Source of the DNA: Planctomycetaceae bacterium
GTDB lineage: Bacteria; Planctomycetota; Planctomycetia; Pirellulales; Pirellulaceae
Direction of reading: 5' to 3'
Length of the DNA: 10,488 nt
Assembly: GCA_002862265.1 (NCBI GenBank)
Contig: PKCQ01000258.1
Location: forward strand, 1 to 10,488
Positions 1-7,449 of the stretch are shown here, piece after piece. A program made the position numbers and the translations under genes. The notes under the pieces are model-generated. The model worked only from the letters and a program-made list of their open reading frames with translations, made no database searches and had not been told where the DNA came from. Every line of letters starts with the position of its first letter. Positions within the stretch are counted from its first letter, which is position 1.

Positions 1-1
1 G

Positions 2-2593
2 CCGACCGGCTTGGCGATCTGGAAAGATGGCGCGGTAGTCACGGTTGCCGGTGAGCTCCTCTTTCTGCGGGATACGAATGGTGATGGAGTTTGCGACACG
101 CGCGAGCAGTGGTTGCGAGGCTTTGCCGAGCGCAATGAGCAACTTCGAGCCAATCATCCGACACTCGGCGCCGATGGCTGGTGGTACATCGCTTGCGGTT
201 TGCGAGGGGGCAAGGTTGAGTTGGGCTCAGATATCCAGCCGGCGAATTCGGCTCAGAAGCCGCTGGAGATTGGCAGTCGCGATATTCGCTTCAAACCGGA
301 AACCGGTGAAATCGAAGCCATCACGGGACCAGCTCAGTTTGGGCTGACGTTTGACGAGCTCGGAAATCGGTTCTTCTGCAGCAATCGAAACCCGGCGGTG
401 CAAGCTCTACTCGAATCCCCGCAACTGTCAAATAATCCTCTAGCTGGAATCCTGTCACCCAAAAAAAACGTCATCCCAGCCGGCACTGATTCGCAGGTTT
501 TCCCAATTGTATCTGCCTGGACGACTTCAAATCTGCACGCAGGTCAGTTTACAGCTGCCTGTGGGGTCATCTTTCAGCAGAGTGCGGAAGGTGCCGGAGA
601 TTTTTTTGTCTGCGAGCCTACGGGAAGCCTGGTAAAACGAGTTCGAGGAAGTCGAAATTCAGTTTCGGGTATCTATTCAACGCAAGACCTTCTTGCTCCG
701 CAGCAGAAAGATTGGTTGGCGAGTTCTGATGCTTGGTTTCGTCCGGTGAACTTGCGGAATGCTCCAGGTGGAGGACTGCTAGTCATTGACATGCACCGTG
801 CCGTGATTGAGCACCCACAGTGGGTTCCGGGTGAGTTGAAGCAACGTGAGGACGAACGTTGGGGCAATGCTGCCGGTCGTATCTACTTGATTGGAAGTCA
901 AGCCGAAGGTGGATTTGGCAAGCGACTACATCGGATTGGAGAGTTGAAACTGGCGGAAGCGAACGCCTACCAACTTTGTGAGCTGCTTGCTAGCGACGAT
1001 CGTTGGCTGGTTGAGACCGTCAGGCGAATGCTTCTCTTATCGGCCGATGAGAATCTAGCCGCAGTCTTAGAGGGAATCGTTTTCGATAGCGAGAAGTCAC
1101 TGTCTCAGAGAATGGAATGCCTCAAGGTCCTTTCCGCTAAAGGCGGCGCGAATCGTGCTTGCGAAAGGCTGCTTGTCGATGAGGAGACAACAGCCTCACT
1201 GTCGGCTCTAGTTCTCAGGCAAGTTGCTTCAGGAAACTGTGATGTTCCCTTAGGAATACTTCAAGGAGTACTTCAAAAACACCCCGATCCAGTAGTCCTG
1301 CGTGAGTCGCTTGCTTGCCTCGCGACGCAGGAGATGAGTGCTCTCAGTCAAGGAACTCTGGATCGAATCGCAGATAGCGGGAGTCCGTACTTGCTGATTC
1401 TTGCTGCTGGAGCGCTTCGCGATCATCCCGACCGCTTGTTGGCACCATGGGTAATGAGCCTCGAAAGTACGCGTACTCGTTGGTACGAACACCTGGATTT
1501 TCTCCAGCAAGCGTCAGGACGTTTGACACAAGCGTGCGCCAAGATCAAGCTGCCATCGCTGCGCCGGCAATTGGTTTCGAGTTGGGAGCAGAGTGAAAAC
1601 GTGTGGGTGCAAGTGTCGCTCATGGCGGCTTTTAATGTGATGCTTCAGCGAGATCGTCAACCTACGTTGATGGATATCGCGTCTGTTCTTCCGAGAGTCG
1701 TCGAAATTGCAGATGGCATATCGAAAGGACGCCAGAGAGAGCTTGCACTACAATTGCTCGCCGCAACGCAGTTGGAAGAATATTGGTCCCGTTTCGAGCA
1801 ATTCTATCGATCGGCCGACACGGTTGCTGACCAGGCAATGATGCTCGAAATTTGGCTGAAATCTGGAGACCTGAAAGCCGAGGAGAGTTTGGTTGCGTTG
1901 CTCGATTCGACCAACCATCGTCTTGTTTCTGCCGCTGTGGAGCTTTCGCTGTCCGCGCATTATCGGGTGCAGGCGATTGCACATCGCGTCTCCGAGACTC
2001 CCGATTTGGCGAGGAAGTTGGGCCCTGCTAATCTCGGCCGACTCAAATCGAGGGCTCGTGGAGATTCAGCGAAGGTGTTTTCGAAAGTTATTTCTGATTT
2101 GGTTGATTCAGATCGTGCCAGAGTTATTGCAAGCTACCGTGATACGCTGTCGGTAAGTTCGGATGCTTTGCACGGGAAGTCTGTTTTTCAAAGGCATTGC
2201 GCGAGCTGCCATCGCATAGGAGAGGATGGGTTTAATGTCGGGCCAGATATTTCTGACTCCCGAACGAAAACGCCAGAGCAGTTACTTGTATCAATTCTTG
2301 ACCCGAACCGAGCCATCGACAATGACTACTTTCGGGTTAACATTCTCACAGATTCGGACAAAGTGATTGACGGCGTGGTGGTTGATGAGCAAGCGGATTA
2401 CATAACTCTGCGTCAAAAAGAGGGTAAAGACGTCCAGGTGTTGCGTTCCGAAATTGTTCGGCAGCAATCTACCGGAGTGTCATTGATGCCAGAAGGAATG
2501 GAAGCTCAGATCACACCGAAAGCCATGGCGGACTTAATCTCTTACATTAAGAACTGGCGCTACGCCTTGGGAGAAATCCCCGGGGTACGTTGA
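2..2593 (+). CDS. PVC-type membrane-bound dehydrogenase / heme-binding protein, 5'-truncated by window
   Basis: The reading frame is already open at base 2 and the first codons fit mid-domain sequence (PTGLAIW), so the true start lies left of the window; the TTG at 11 is not a credible start. Residue numbers count from that TTG. Residues 1 to about 300 resemble the Pirellula/Verrucomicrobium putative membrane-bound dehydrogenase domain, probably a beta-propeller, with a calcium-loop-like DTNGDGVCD (21-29) and the family-like FRPVNL...VIDMHRAVIEHP stretch (243-269). About 320-690 is helical and Leu/Ala-rich, like HEAT repeats. The C-terminal heme domain has CASCH (C730, C733, H734), a c-type heme site, and LMPEGM (from M826) as the likely axial methionine region. 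Such proteins are normally exported and thought to oxidise organic substrates, with electrons passing through the heme. The substrate is unknown. It converges on the aldolase gene with a 37-bp gap. Confidence 0.9.
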   Translation, partial: PTGLAIWKDGAVVTVAGELLFLRDTNGDGVCDTREQWLRGFAERNEQLRANHPTLGADGWWYIACGLRGGKVELGSDIQPANSAQKPLEIGSRDIRFKPETGEIEAITGPAQFGLTFDELGNRFFCSNRNPAVQALLESPQLSNNPLAGILSPKKNVIPAGTDSQVFPIVSAWTTSNLHAGQFTAACGVIFQQSAEGAGDFFVCEPTGSLVKRVRGSRNSVSGIYSTQDLLAPQQKDWLASSDAWFRPVNLRNAPGGGLLVIDMHRAVIEHPQWVPGELKQREDERWGNAAGRIYLIGSQAEGGFGKRLHRIGELKLAEANAYQLCELLASDDRWLVETVRRMLLLSADENLAAVLEGIVFDSEKSLSQRMECLKVLSAKGGANRACERLLVDEETTASLSALVLRQVASGNCDVPLGILQGVLQKHPDPVVLRESLACLATQEMSALSQGTLDRIADSGSPYLLILAAGALRDHPDRLLAPWVMSLESTRTRWYEHLDFLQQASGRLTQACAKIKLPSLRRQLVSSWEQSENVWVQVSLMAAFNVMLQRDRQPTLMDIASVLPRVVEIADGISKGRQRELALQLLAATQLEEYWSRFEQFYRSADTVADQAMMLEIWLKSGDLKAEESLVALLDSTNHRLVSAAVELSLSAHYRVQAIAHRVSETPDLARKLGPANLGRLKSRARGDSAKVFSKVISDLVDSDRARVIASYRDTLSVSSDALHGKSVFQRHCASCHRIGEDGFNVGPDISDSRTKTPEQLLVSILDPNRAIDNDYFRVNILTDSDKVIDGVVVDEQADYITLRQKEGKDVQVLRSEIVRQQSTGVSLMPEGMEAQITPKAMADLISYIKNWRYALGEIPGVR

Positions 2594-2630
2594 GCTGGAA
2601 CAGAGCATGGTGCCAGATCTGGTTTCGACC

Positions 2631-3539
2631 TCAGAGTTGCTTCAAGCTCAAGGCGGCGTTCGCGATAGAAGTGACTTCTGAAGCAGAGAGTTCACCTAGC
2701 ATGGGAGTAATAGGTCCTGTTTCCGCTATCTCTGCGAGCTCTACCGCACGATGCAAAACGCGAATGGGATTGATTCGATTCCGTAAGTCTTCTAGTCCTT
2801 CAAAACTCGCGCGGATTTCTTGCGCGGTGTCAAGTTGTTCCGCTTGGATTGCTCGGAGCATTTTCATCGATCGACTTGGATTTACGCAAACGCAACCGCT
2901 GGTAAAGCTACCGACGTGAAAATCTTGCATGTGAACGATAGCGGGCTGCTCGCCAATACCACTGACCACGATTTCGCCAGGTACCTCAGCCAGGACCTCA
3001 CGCAAGTATTCATCCTCCCTGGGGTCTTTTCTGACAACGGCGTACTTGATCCAGCTTAGGAGTCCGCTGCGAAACATCTTGCCGACGGTTTCGGCGGGCA
3101 ACCATTGGTCGTGCTTAAGGTAAAGCACCACTGGTTTGCCAAACGCCTCAGCGAACTTTCTTACTCCCGATGCGATGCCAGCAGAATCGGTTACTTCTGT
3201 CTGTGGCAACAGCATCACTGTCGGGAAGTCAAAGTCCTGCAAGATTTCAGCTTGGTCCATCATTGTGCCGAAGGCTGGACCAACTGCGGGTACTACAAGT
3301 GTGCTACTAGCCACGACATCTGTGAGCATCTGCAATATGCGCGCATATTCACTTAGTCTTAGGTGGTAGAAGATTGCATTGCCGCCGTAGAGGAGTGTCG
3401 ACACGCCGCCCTGCTCAATGTATTGCACCAGCTTTCGATTTTGTTCGGTATCGACAGAGTGACTTGCGTTTCGGGCCAGCGGCGGCACGGCGATAACGCT
3501 TCCGGCAAGTCGAGCTGGGGTAATCGGTCGTGTGTCCAT
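2631..3539 (-). CDS. Dihydrodipicolinate synthase / N-acetylneuraminate lyase superfamily protein
   Basis: This is a 302-aa class I aldolase-like TIM barrel, close to the usual family length of about 290-300. I chose the ATG at 3539; the frame stays open to a TTG at 3569, but an AGGG lies about 10 bp upstream of the ATG and homology-like sequence begins just after it (ITPARLAGSVIAVPP). The expected Schiff-base lysine is K165 (WIKYAVVR) and the partner tyrosine is Y140 (VVLYLK). The usual GTTGE substrate loop is replaced by YGGNAIFY (51-58), so the threonine of the DapA triad is missing. It is therefore unlikely to be the lysine-biosynthesis DapA and more likely a 2-keto-acid or sugar-acid aldolase or dehydratase. 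SGIGEQPAIVH and FTSGCVCV motifs follow. It is divergent from the iron alcohol dehydrogenase across a 559-bp gap. The family call is firm; the substrate is unknown. Confidence 0.88.
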   Translation of the reverse strand: MDTRPITPARLAGSVIAVPPLARNASHSVDTEQNRKLVQYIEQGGVSTLLYGGNAIFYHLRLSEYARILQMLTDVVASSTLVVPAVGPAFGTMMDQAEILQDFDFPTVMLLPQTEVTDSAGIASGVRKFAEAFGKPVVLYLKHDQWLPAETVGKMFRSGLLSWIKYAVVRKDPREDEYLREVLAEVPGEIVVSGIGEQPAIVHMQDFHVGSFTSGCVCVNPSRSMKMLRAIQAEQLDTAQEIRASFEGLEDLRNRINPIRVLHRAVELAEIAETGPITPMLGELSASEVTSIANAALSLKQL

Positions 3540-3730
3540 GCTTTTCGCCCTAAAACGAATTCGGCCCAAGAGCTCTAGCGTTTCTCATGAGCTCAATCAG
3601 AGTTCAAAGAGTGGATTTTACCTCCGAACAAGGATTGGTGTAGGACCCGCAAGGTGGCCATAAATTGTTGACCAGAGTTCACAGTAGCGGTTGTTTGTGC
3701 CGCGTGCACGTATGGAGTTTCCCAGTCAAG

Positions 3731-3769
3731 CTTCGGATTGTCAGGGGACTTTTCCCTAGATAGCCGAAG
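3731..3769. repeat. Nested inverted repeat (two-tier hairpin)
   Basis: CTTCGG (3731-3736) pairs with CCGAAG (3764-3769). Inside, AGGGG (3743-3747) can pair with TCCCT (3753-3757, one G-T pair) around a 5-nt ACTTT loop, and both flanks between the stems are exactly 6 nt. The result is a symmetric two-stem hairpin with an internal loop. It lies about 190 bp upstream of the aldolase start and about 330 bp upstream of the dehydrogenase start. It has no T-run, so it does not look like an intrinsic terminator. The role is unknown; it could be a 5'-UTR structure, a protein-binding site or chance. Confidence 0.4.
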
Positions 3770-4089
3770 GATCAGCGTATCTTACCTTCTCTCCAGCTGA
3801 TCGCCCCCAATGTCTCAATCGTTGCTTGGCCACTAAAATAGTCATGGATAAAGACGGATCAACGGGCGGCTAGATGGCAATGGATTTGCAGGTGAACGCA
3901 AGTTTGCTCCCTCCATCGCTCGATAAACTACCGTAAGCAAAGCTGCCTTGTCCGCCGGCATCGTAAAGTTTCGGGAGCGACTTTGGGCGACCGGCAAAAG
4001 GGCGTCGACCAATGGAAGGGGTATTTAGGCGAGGGAATACTTCTTGAAAACGAACTTAGGGCAGCCGATTCGGGCTCGCCTTTCGCCTT

Positions 4090-4093
4090 AGGA
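4090..4093 (+). promoter_or_regulatory. Ribosome binding site of the iron alcohol dehydrogenase
   Basis: AGGA sits 5 nt before the ATG at 4099. It supports this start, which also gives the expected N-terminus for the family (N-terminal strand, then FGPDRIEQL). Confidence 0.55.
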
Positions 4094-4098
4094 TCGAA

Positions 4099-5292
4099 AT
4101 GGAAAATATCGATTTTCAACATCGAACTCGGCTCGTATTTGGCCCAGACCGAATCGAGCAGCTTGGGGAGCTGACCAGAGAGCAGGGCGCGGAGCGGGCT
4201 CTCGTCGTTAGCGATGAGGGGGTAGTTGGTGCAGGTCACTTTTCTCGCGGCGTCCGAACGCTCGAGAACGCTGGAGTGACCGTTGAGGCTTTTCACGGGG
4301 TCTGCGAAAATCCTACAACGGCCCAGGTCGAGGCTGGTTTGCAGGTTGCGGAGCGTTTTCAACCTGAAGTCATCATTGGTCTCGGTGGTGGCAGCTCAAT
4401 GGACTGTGCGAAAGGAATCAACTTTGTTTATTCTTGTGGCGGCAGAATGGAAGACTACTGGGGCGTTGGCAAGGCGACCTCAGAAATGCTGCCGATGATT
4501 GCCGTGCCGACCACTGCTGGAACGGGAAGCGAAGCCCAGTCGTTTGCCTTGATAAGTCAAGCCGAAACACACGTGAAAATGGCTTGTGGCGACAAGAAGG
4601 CAGCTTGCCGAGTCGCGATCTTGGATCCAACGCTGACACTAACTCAGCCAGCAAAAGTCACGGCGCTGACTGGTATCGATGCTGTTTCACATGCTGTCGA
4701 GTCTTACGTGACCAAAAAGCGAAATCCACTTAGCATTTGCTACAGTCGACAAGCTTGGCAGCTACTTGGAGCCGGCCTGCCGAGAGTTCTCGCTTCTCCT
4801 GCCGATCTAGACTCTCGTGGTCAGATGCAACTGGGGGCCTTCTTCGCTGGTTTAGCTATTGAAACAAGCATGCTTGGAGCAGCTCACGCACTGGCAAATC
4901 CACTGACCGCGCGATTTGGTACGACGCACGGTCAAGCAGTTGGACTCATGTTGCCGCATGTCATCGCCTTCAACGGAGAACACTATGAATCTTGGTACAG
5001 CGAGCTTTGGCACGATGTGTCGAGAAATGCGGCAGCTGCAAAATTTGAGTCTGGCAATGCCTCTCTTTCACTAGCTAAGTTCATCAAACATTTAGTAGCT
5101 GCTTGTGGTCTTTACACTTCTCTAGAGCAACTGCAAGTTCCAGAGGACAGTCTGTCGCAATTGGCGGAGGACGCGACCAAGCAATGGACAGGCACATTTA
5201 ATCCACGTTCGATGACTGCCGAAAACTTTCTGCAGCTTTATAGGCAAGCTATACAAACAAGTCATTCGCAAGAGCAAGCCGTGGAACGCTAA
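4099..5292 (+). CDS. Iron-containing (group III) alcohol dehydrogenase
   Basis: This 397-aa protein matches the Fe-ADH family (FucO / Zymomonas AdhB type, usually 380-390 aa), which interconverts alcohols and aldehydes or ketones with NAD(P). The N-terminal half is the nucleotide-binding domain, with LVFGPDRI (12-19), GLGGGSSMDCAKG (94-106) and VPTTAGTGSE (136-145). The helical C-terminal half carries the metal ligands D194 and H198 (GIDAVSHAVES), H263 (AAHALANPL) and H277 (GTTHGQAVGLMLPH), in the same spacing as FucO. The usual second histidine of the HAxxHP motif, position 267 in well-studied members, is Asn here, so catalysis or metal preference may differ from classical members. It is divergent from the aldolase-like gene, and a shared pathway is plausible. 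The in vivo substrate cannot be inferred. Confidence 0.93.
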   Translation: MENIDFQHRTRLVFGPDRIEQLGELTREQGAERALVVSDEGVVGAGHFSRGVRTLENAGVTVEAFHGVCENPTTAQVEAGLQVAERFQPEVIIGLGGGSSMDCAKGINFVYSCGGRMEDYWGVGKATSEMLPMIAVPTTAGTGSEAQSFALISQAETHVKMACGDKKAACRVAILDPTLTLTQPAKVTALTGIDAVSHAVESYVTKKRNPLSICYSRQAWQLLGAGLPRVLASPADLDSRGQMQLGAFFAGLAIETSMLGAAHALANPLTARFGTTHGQAVGLMLPHVIAFNGEHYESWYSELWHDVSRNAAAAKFESGNASLSLAKFIKHLVAACGLYTSLEQLQVPEDSLSQLAEDATKQWTGTFNPRSMTAENFLQLYRQAIQTSHSQEQAVER

Positions 5293-5320
5293 GAATGAAC
5301 ACGTGGCTTTGCCGCTGTGG

Positions 5321-6288
5321 TCACCAGATTTGGTAGACGTTTCCGTGGAAATGATACACGTCTTGTGAAATCTTTCCTTTCTCATCGAGAGAATCGCCTA
5401 AGCGGTTCGCCAAGTTTCCATTCAGTCCCCAGAGTTCAAGGAGGAAACGTAATGCCTCCCGTCAATTAACACCAGAATGCTTTTGCTCCGACGCATCCAG
5501 AGCATCGTTAAAGTCTGCTGCTGATTCGATCAGATCCAGGTACTTTTCTTACCAGTGAAGGGCGAACACGATTTTGCCAACATCTCGCAGCGAACCGCCA
5601 GTCTAGCAGAGCCCGGCAAAGTCTGGATTGTCTGCTGCAGACTGGCATCTAGAGCCACCTCGACGCTATGCTCATATAGTACGGTGAGAAAGCGCTCGAA
5701 AAGTGGGTTTTCGATTGACCTGAGAACTCCTGCCTGAATTAAGTAGAGCAATAGGTCCCCTCGGATGGGTTCGACCGCATTCTGAATCGAGGTTCCTGGA
5801 TTGGGGCGACCAAAGAGAGAACCATCGCAACACAGTAAGAGCTTGAGGGCGATCCCGATGTCTGACTTATGTGACTCACGAAGCTGCTGCATGAAGTCGT
5901 CAGAGTCAATCGTGAGTGCTTTTAAGCATTCGATATTGCTTGACGGACTCGGCACACCGCGAAAGGCCGAAACTGCTTTTTTCAGTTCAGGACCGGGGAT
6001 GGAATCCTGTAGGTTGAGGGCGGCTTGGATGGAACCGATCAAGCTGCCGGGCTGGCAAGGCTTGGGCAAGAATGGATGTGCGGTAGCAACAACATGTACC
6101 AACTTTTTTGTGGCATTGTCCTGAACGGATGACGCGCATGGTGTAAGAGTATTCGAAGTGGCTTTCCACCAATTAGAACAGTTGGCAAAAAACACCCCCT
6201 TGATAATGCCCTCAAAAGTATTGCTGCGTTCGTTAGCCCGAACACAGAGCAGTTGGAAGCTTAATTCTTCGTTCGTAGCCTTCCTCAA
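5321..6288 (-). pseudogene. Decayed response-regulator receiver + HDOD-domain protein
   Basis: The longest open frame (6288 to 5530, 252 codons) is only the middle of an older gene. In that frame, from about 6120, the end of a receiver domain is visible (AHPFLPKPCQPGSLIGSIQAAL), then an HDOD-like region (ELKKAVSAFRGVPSP; DIGIALKLLLCCDGSLFG where the family has DxGxxxKxLxLxNSAxFG; AVEPIRGD). Just upstream the receiver continues in the neighbouring frame (TMRVIRSGQ, 6142-6116), where a TAA occurs at 6175-6173. Downstream, that same second frame gives the rest of the HDOD domain: SLRDVGKIVFALHW, EKYLDLIESAADFNDALDAS, SGVN, REALRFLLELWGL. It is interrupted by TAG (5605-5603), TAA (5551-5549) and TGA (5464-5462) and ends at TGA 5323-5321. 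At least two frame changes and several stops mean no full protein can be made. The N-terminal receiver half, with its acidic pocket and phospho-Asp, is not recognisable, so the upstream boundary is uncertain. Confidence 0.78.
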
Positions 6289-6423
6289 TGGAAGAGTAGT
6301 TCAGAAAGTTTCGGGCGAAGGTGACGCCAGGTTTCTGCATTCAGGGCTGTGAAAACAACTGCAGAAATTCCGTTTCAGTCGTGTTTTACCCAGCCTACGC
6401 AATGGATATATTCTGAATAGTCT

Positions 6424-6436
6424 CGAAGTCACTTCG
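6424..6436. repeat. Perfect 6-1-6 inverted repeat, possible operator
   Basis: CGAAGT, one spacer C, ACTTCG: a perfect dyad 67 bp upstream of the TTG at 6504, in the gap between the HDOD pseudogene and the membrane-protein gene. The size would suit a small dimeric regulator. No second copy was seen in the window, so this is a weak candidate. Confidence 0.3.
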
Positions 6437-6503
6437 CCACAATTCACCTCGAGCGATTCGCCGAGTCTGTCACGAAACTCGAATTCAGAATGAAAGCGAC
6501 CAC

Positions 6504-7424
6504 TTGCAAAGTCCTCTTCGCCTTTGGCTATACGTCTGCTGCATTTGGGTGGGACTGGCGGCCGTTGCCTGGCTATCCAGTCTTAGTGCTCAGGATGCCT
6601 CTCCCGGTGTTGAGTCAAGCCATTTGTGTATTTTCAGTTTGCTTGTCGCTGGATTCGGCGTCCAGTTGCGAGTCCCATTGCGGTGGGTCGTCGGAGCTAC
6701 AGAAGAAAGTCAAGCGATTGCGATTCTGGCTAGTCTAGCTAGCTGTAATTGGATTGGTTTTGTAGCGTTCAACGCGAATTCATTTTCCGAGGCAGCACCC
6801 AGTATCGGTTTACTCATAGTGGCGGAGTGGCTGGTCACACGTAAACTCCTGCTTTCCGATAAACTTCCTCTACTAGCCGAGTATTTTGCGCTAGTTAGAA
6901 GGCAGGTCGCAGGTCTCGCGATGACTGCGGTGCACGATATTGCCCCCGCCGCAGCCTTGGTCGAAGAAAGCGGCAAAGAGCCTCGGCGTGAAGAAACCGA
7001 GCTCGGAGGTGATGTGTCTGCATTCGAAAACGATCAATTGCTTCGATCTCTCGCCGAGCCTGAATCACCTGAGCTTGCTCGCGCCGGAATGGCATCTCTG
7101 ACTGATGCTGAGGATGTTTTGCAATCCAGCAGCAGCTCTCTGGGGGAAGCTGGGCTTACCATTTCAGGTTCGATGCAGATCCGAATCAAGCCGGGGCAGG
7201 AAACGCAGGAACTGGGGCAGGGATTCTCTCCTGTTTTTCAAGCTACACCAGATATCGAATTCGAGCTTAGCGATGAAAACATGAATGCAAAGATTTTGCA
7301 GCTTACTCCTTTAGGTTTTCGGGTGCAGGTCACTCGGAAATACGGAGCAACCGGTGCAAGAGAGTGTCAAGTTGACTGGTACGCTTTCGAATCGGAGCAA
7401 GCTCAGCATTCTGCATTGCCATAG
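6504..7424 (+). CDS. Unknown membrane protein with beta-rich, H-type-lectin-like C-terminal domain
   Basis: I do not recognise a named family. The 306-aa frame has four likely membrane helices in its first 120 residues: about 7-29, 41-57, 71-91 and 98-117. An Ala/Glu/Ser-rich, probably disordered stretch follows (about 145-215, with a serine run at 208-212). The last 85 residues look like an all-beta domain with a pattern seen in H-type lectin-like folds: IRIKPGQ (226-232), FSPVF then P249, IEFEL, LGFRVQV (270-276) and a closing VDWYAF (290-295). The lectin-like comparison is inference. The start is uncertain: the frame is open back to 6417, the only usual initiator is TTG at 6504, and no Shine-Dalgarno is seen. 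An ATG at 6490 is in another frame that soon ends. It converges on the isomerase gene with a 25-bp gap. Confidence 0.65.
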   Translation: MQSPLRLWLYVCCIWVGLAAVAWLSSLSAQDASPGVESSHLCIFSLLVAGFGVQLRVPLRWVVGATEESQAIAILASLASCNWIGFVAFNANSFSEAAPSIGLLIVAEWLVTRKLLLSDKLPLLAEYFALVRRQVAGLAMTAVHDIAPAAALVEESGKEPRREETELGGDVSAFENDQLLRSLAEPESPELARAGMASLTDAEDVLQSSSSSLGEAGLTISGSMQIRIKPGQETQELGQGFSPVFQATPDIEFELSDENMNAKILQLTPLGFRVQVTRKYGATGARECQVDWYAFESEQAQHSALP

Positions 7425-7449
7425 AATCAATTTTGCGATGTGCAAACGC

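Larger units (their letters stand above)
3540..4098. other. Gene-free divergent intergenic region
   Basis: This 559-bp stretch separates the start codons of the aldolase (minus) and the alcohol dehydrogenase (plus) and must hold both promoters, though I cannot place a convincing -35/-10 pair. It contains a nested inverted repeat at 3731-3769 and a short CGTGCACG palindrome at 3703-3710. On the minus strand, about 3870-4054 is open for roughly 60 codons with protein-like composition (for example DAGGQGSFAYGS) and ends in TAG. It has no good start and no family I recognise, so I did not call a gene. The minus-strand frame over 3928-4362 mostly overlaps the dehydrogenase gene and is a shadow. 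Confidence 0.6.

Noticed and set aside
2613..2622. CCAGATCTGG palindrome between convergent genes, considered as a bidirectional terminator
   Set aside because: As a hairpin it could form only about three base pairs around a 4-nt loop, and no T-run follows on either strand.
2590..2919. Plus-strand 109-codon ORF over the 3' half of the aldolase gene
   Set aside because: It is antisense to the conserved C-terminal half of the aldolase-like protein and has no recognisable motif.
3870..4054. Protein-like 60-codon open stretch on the minus strand, considered as a gene remnant
   Set aside because: It has no start codon of good quality, no recognised family and no continuation in other frames, unlike the HDOD remnant.
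3928..4362. Minus-strand 144-codon ORF over the dehydrogenase start
   Set aside because: It overlaps the well-supported Fe-ADH coding region antisense, and its composition is typical of a shadow frame.
5801..6124. Plus-strand 107-codon ORF inside the HDOD pseudogene
   Set aside because: It is antisense to the recognisable HDOD/receiver motifs, and its Ser/Cys/Arg-rich product resembles no family.
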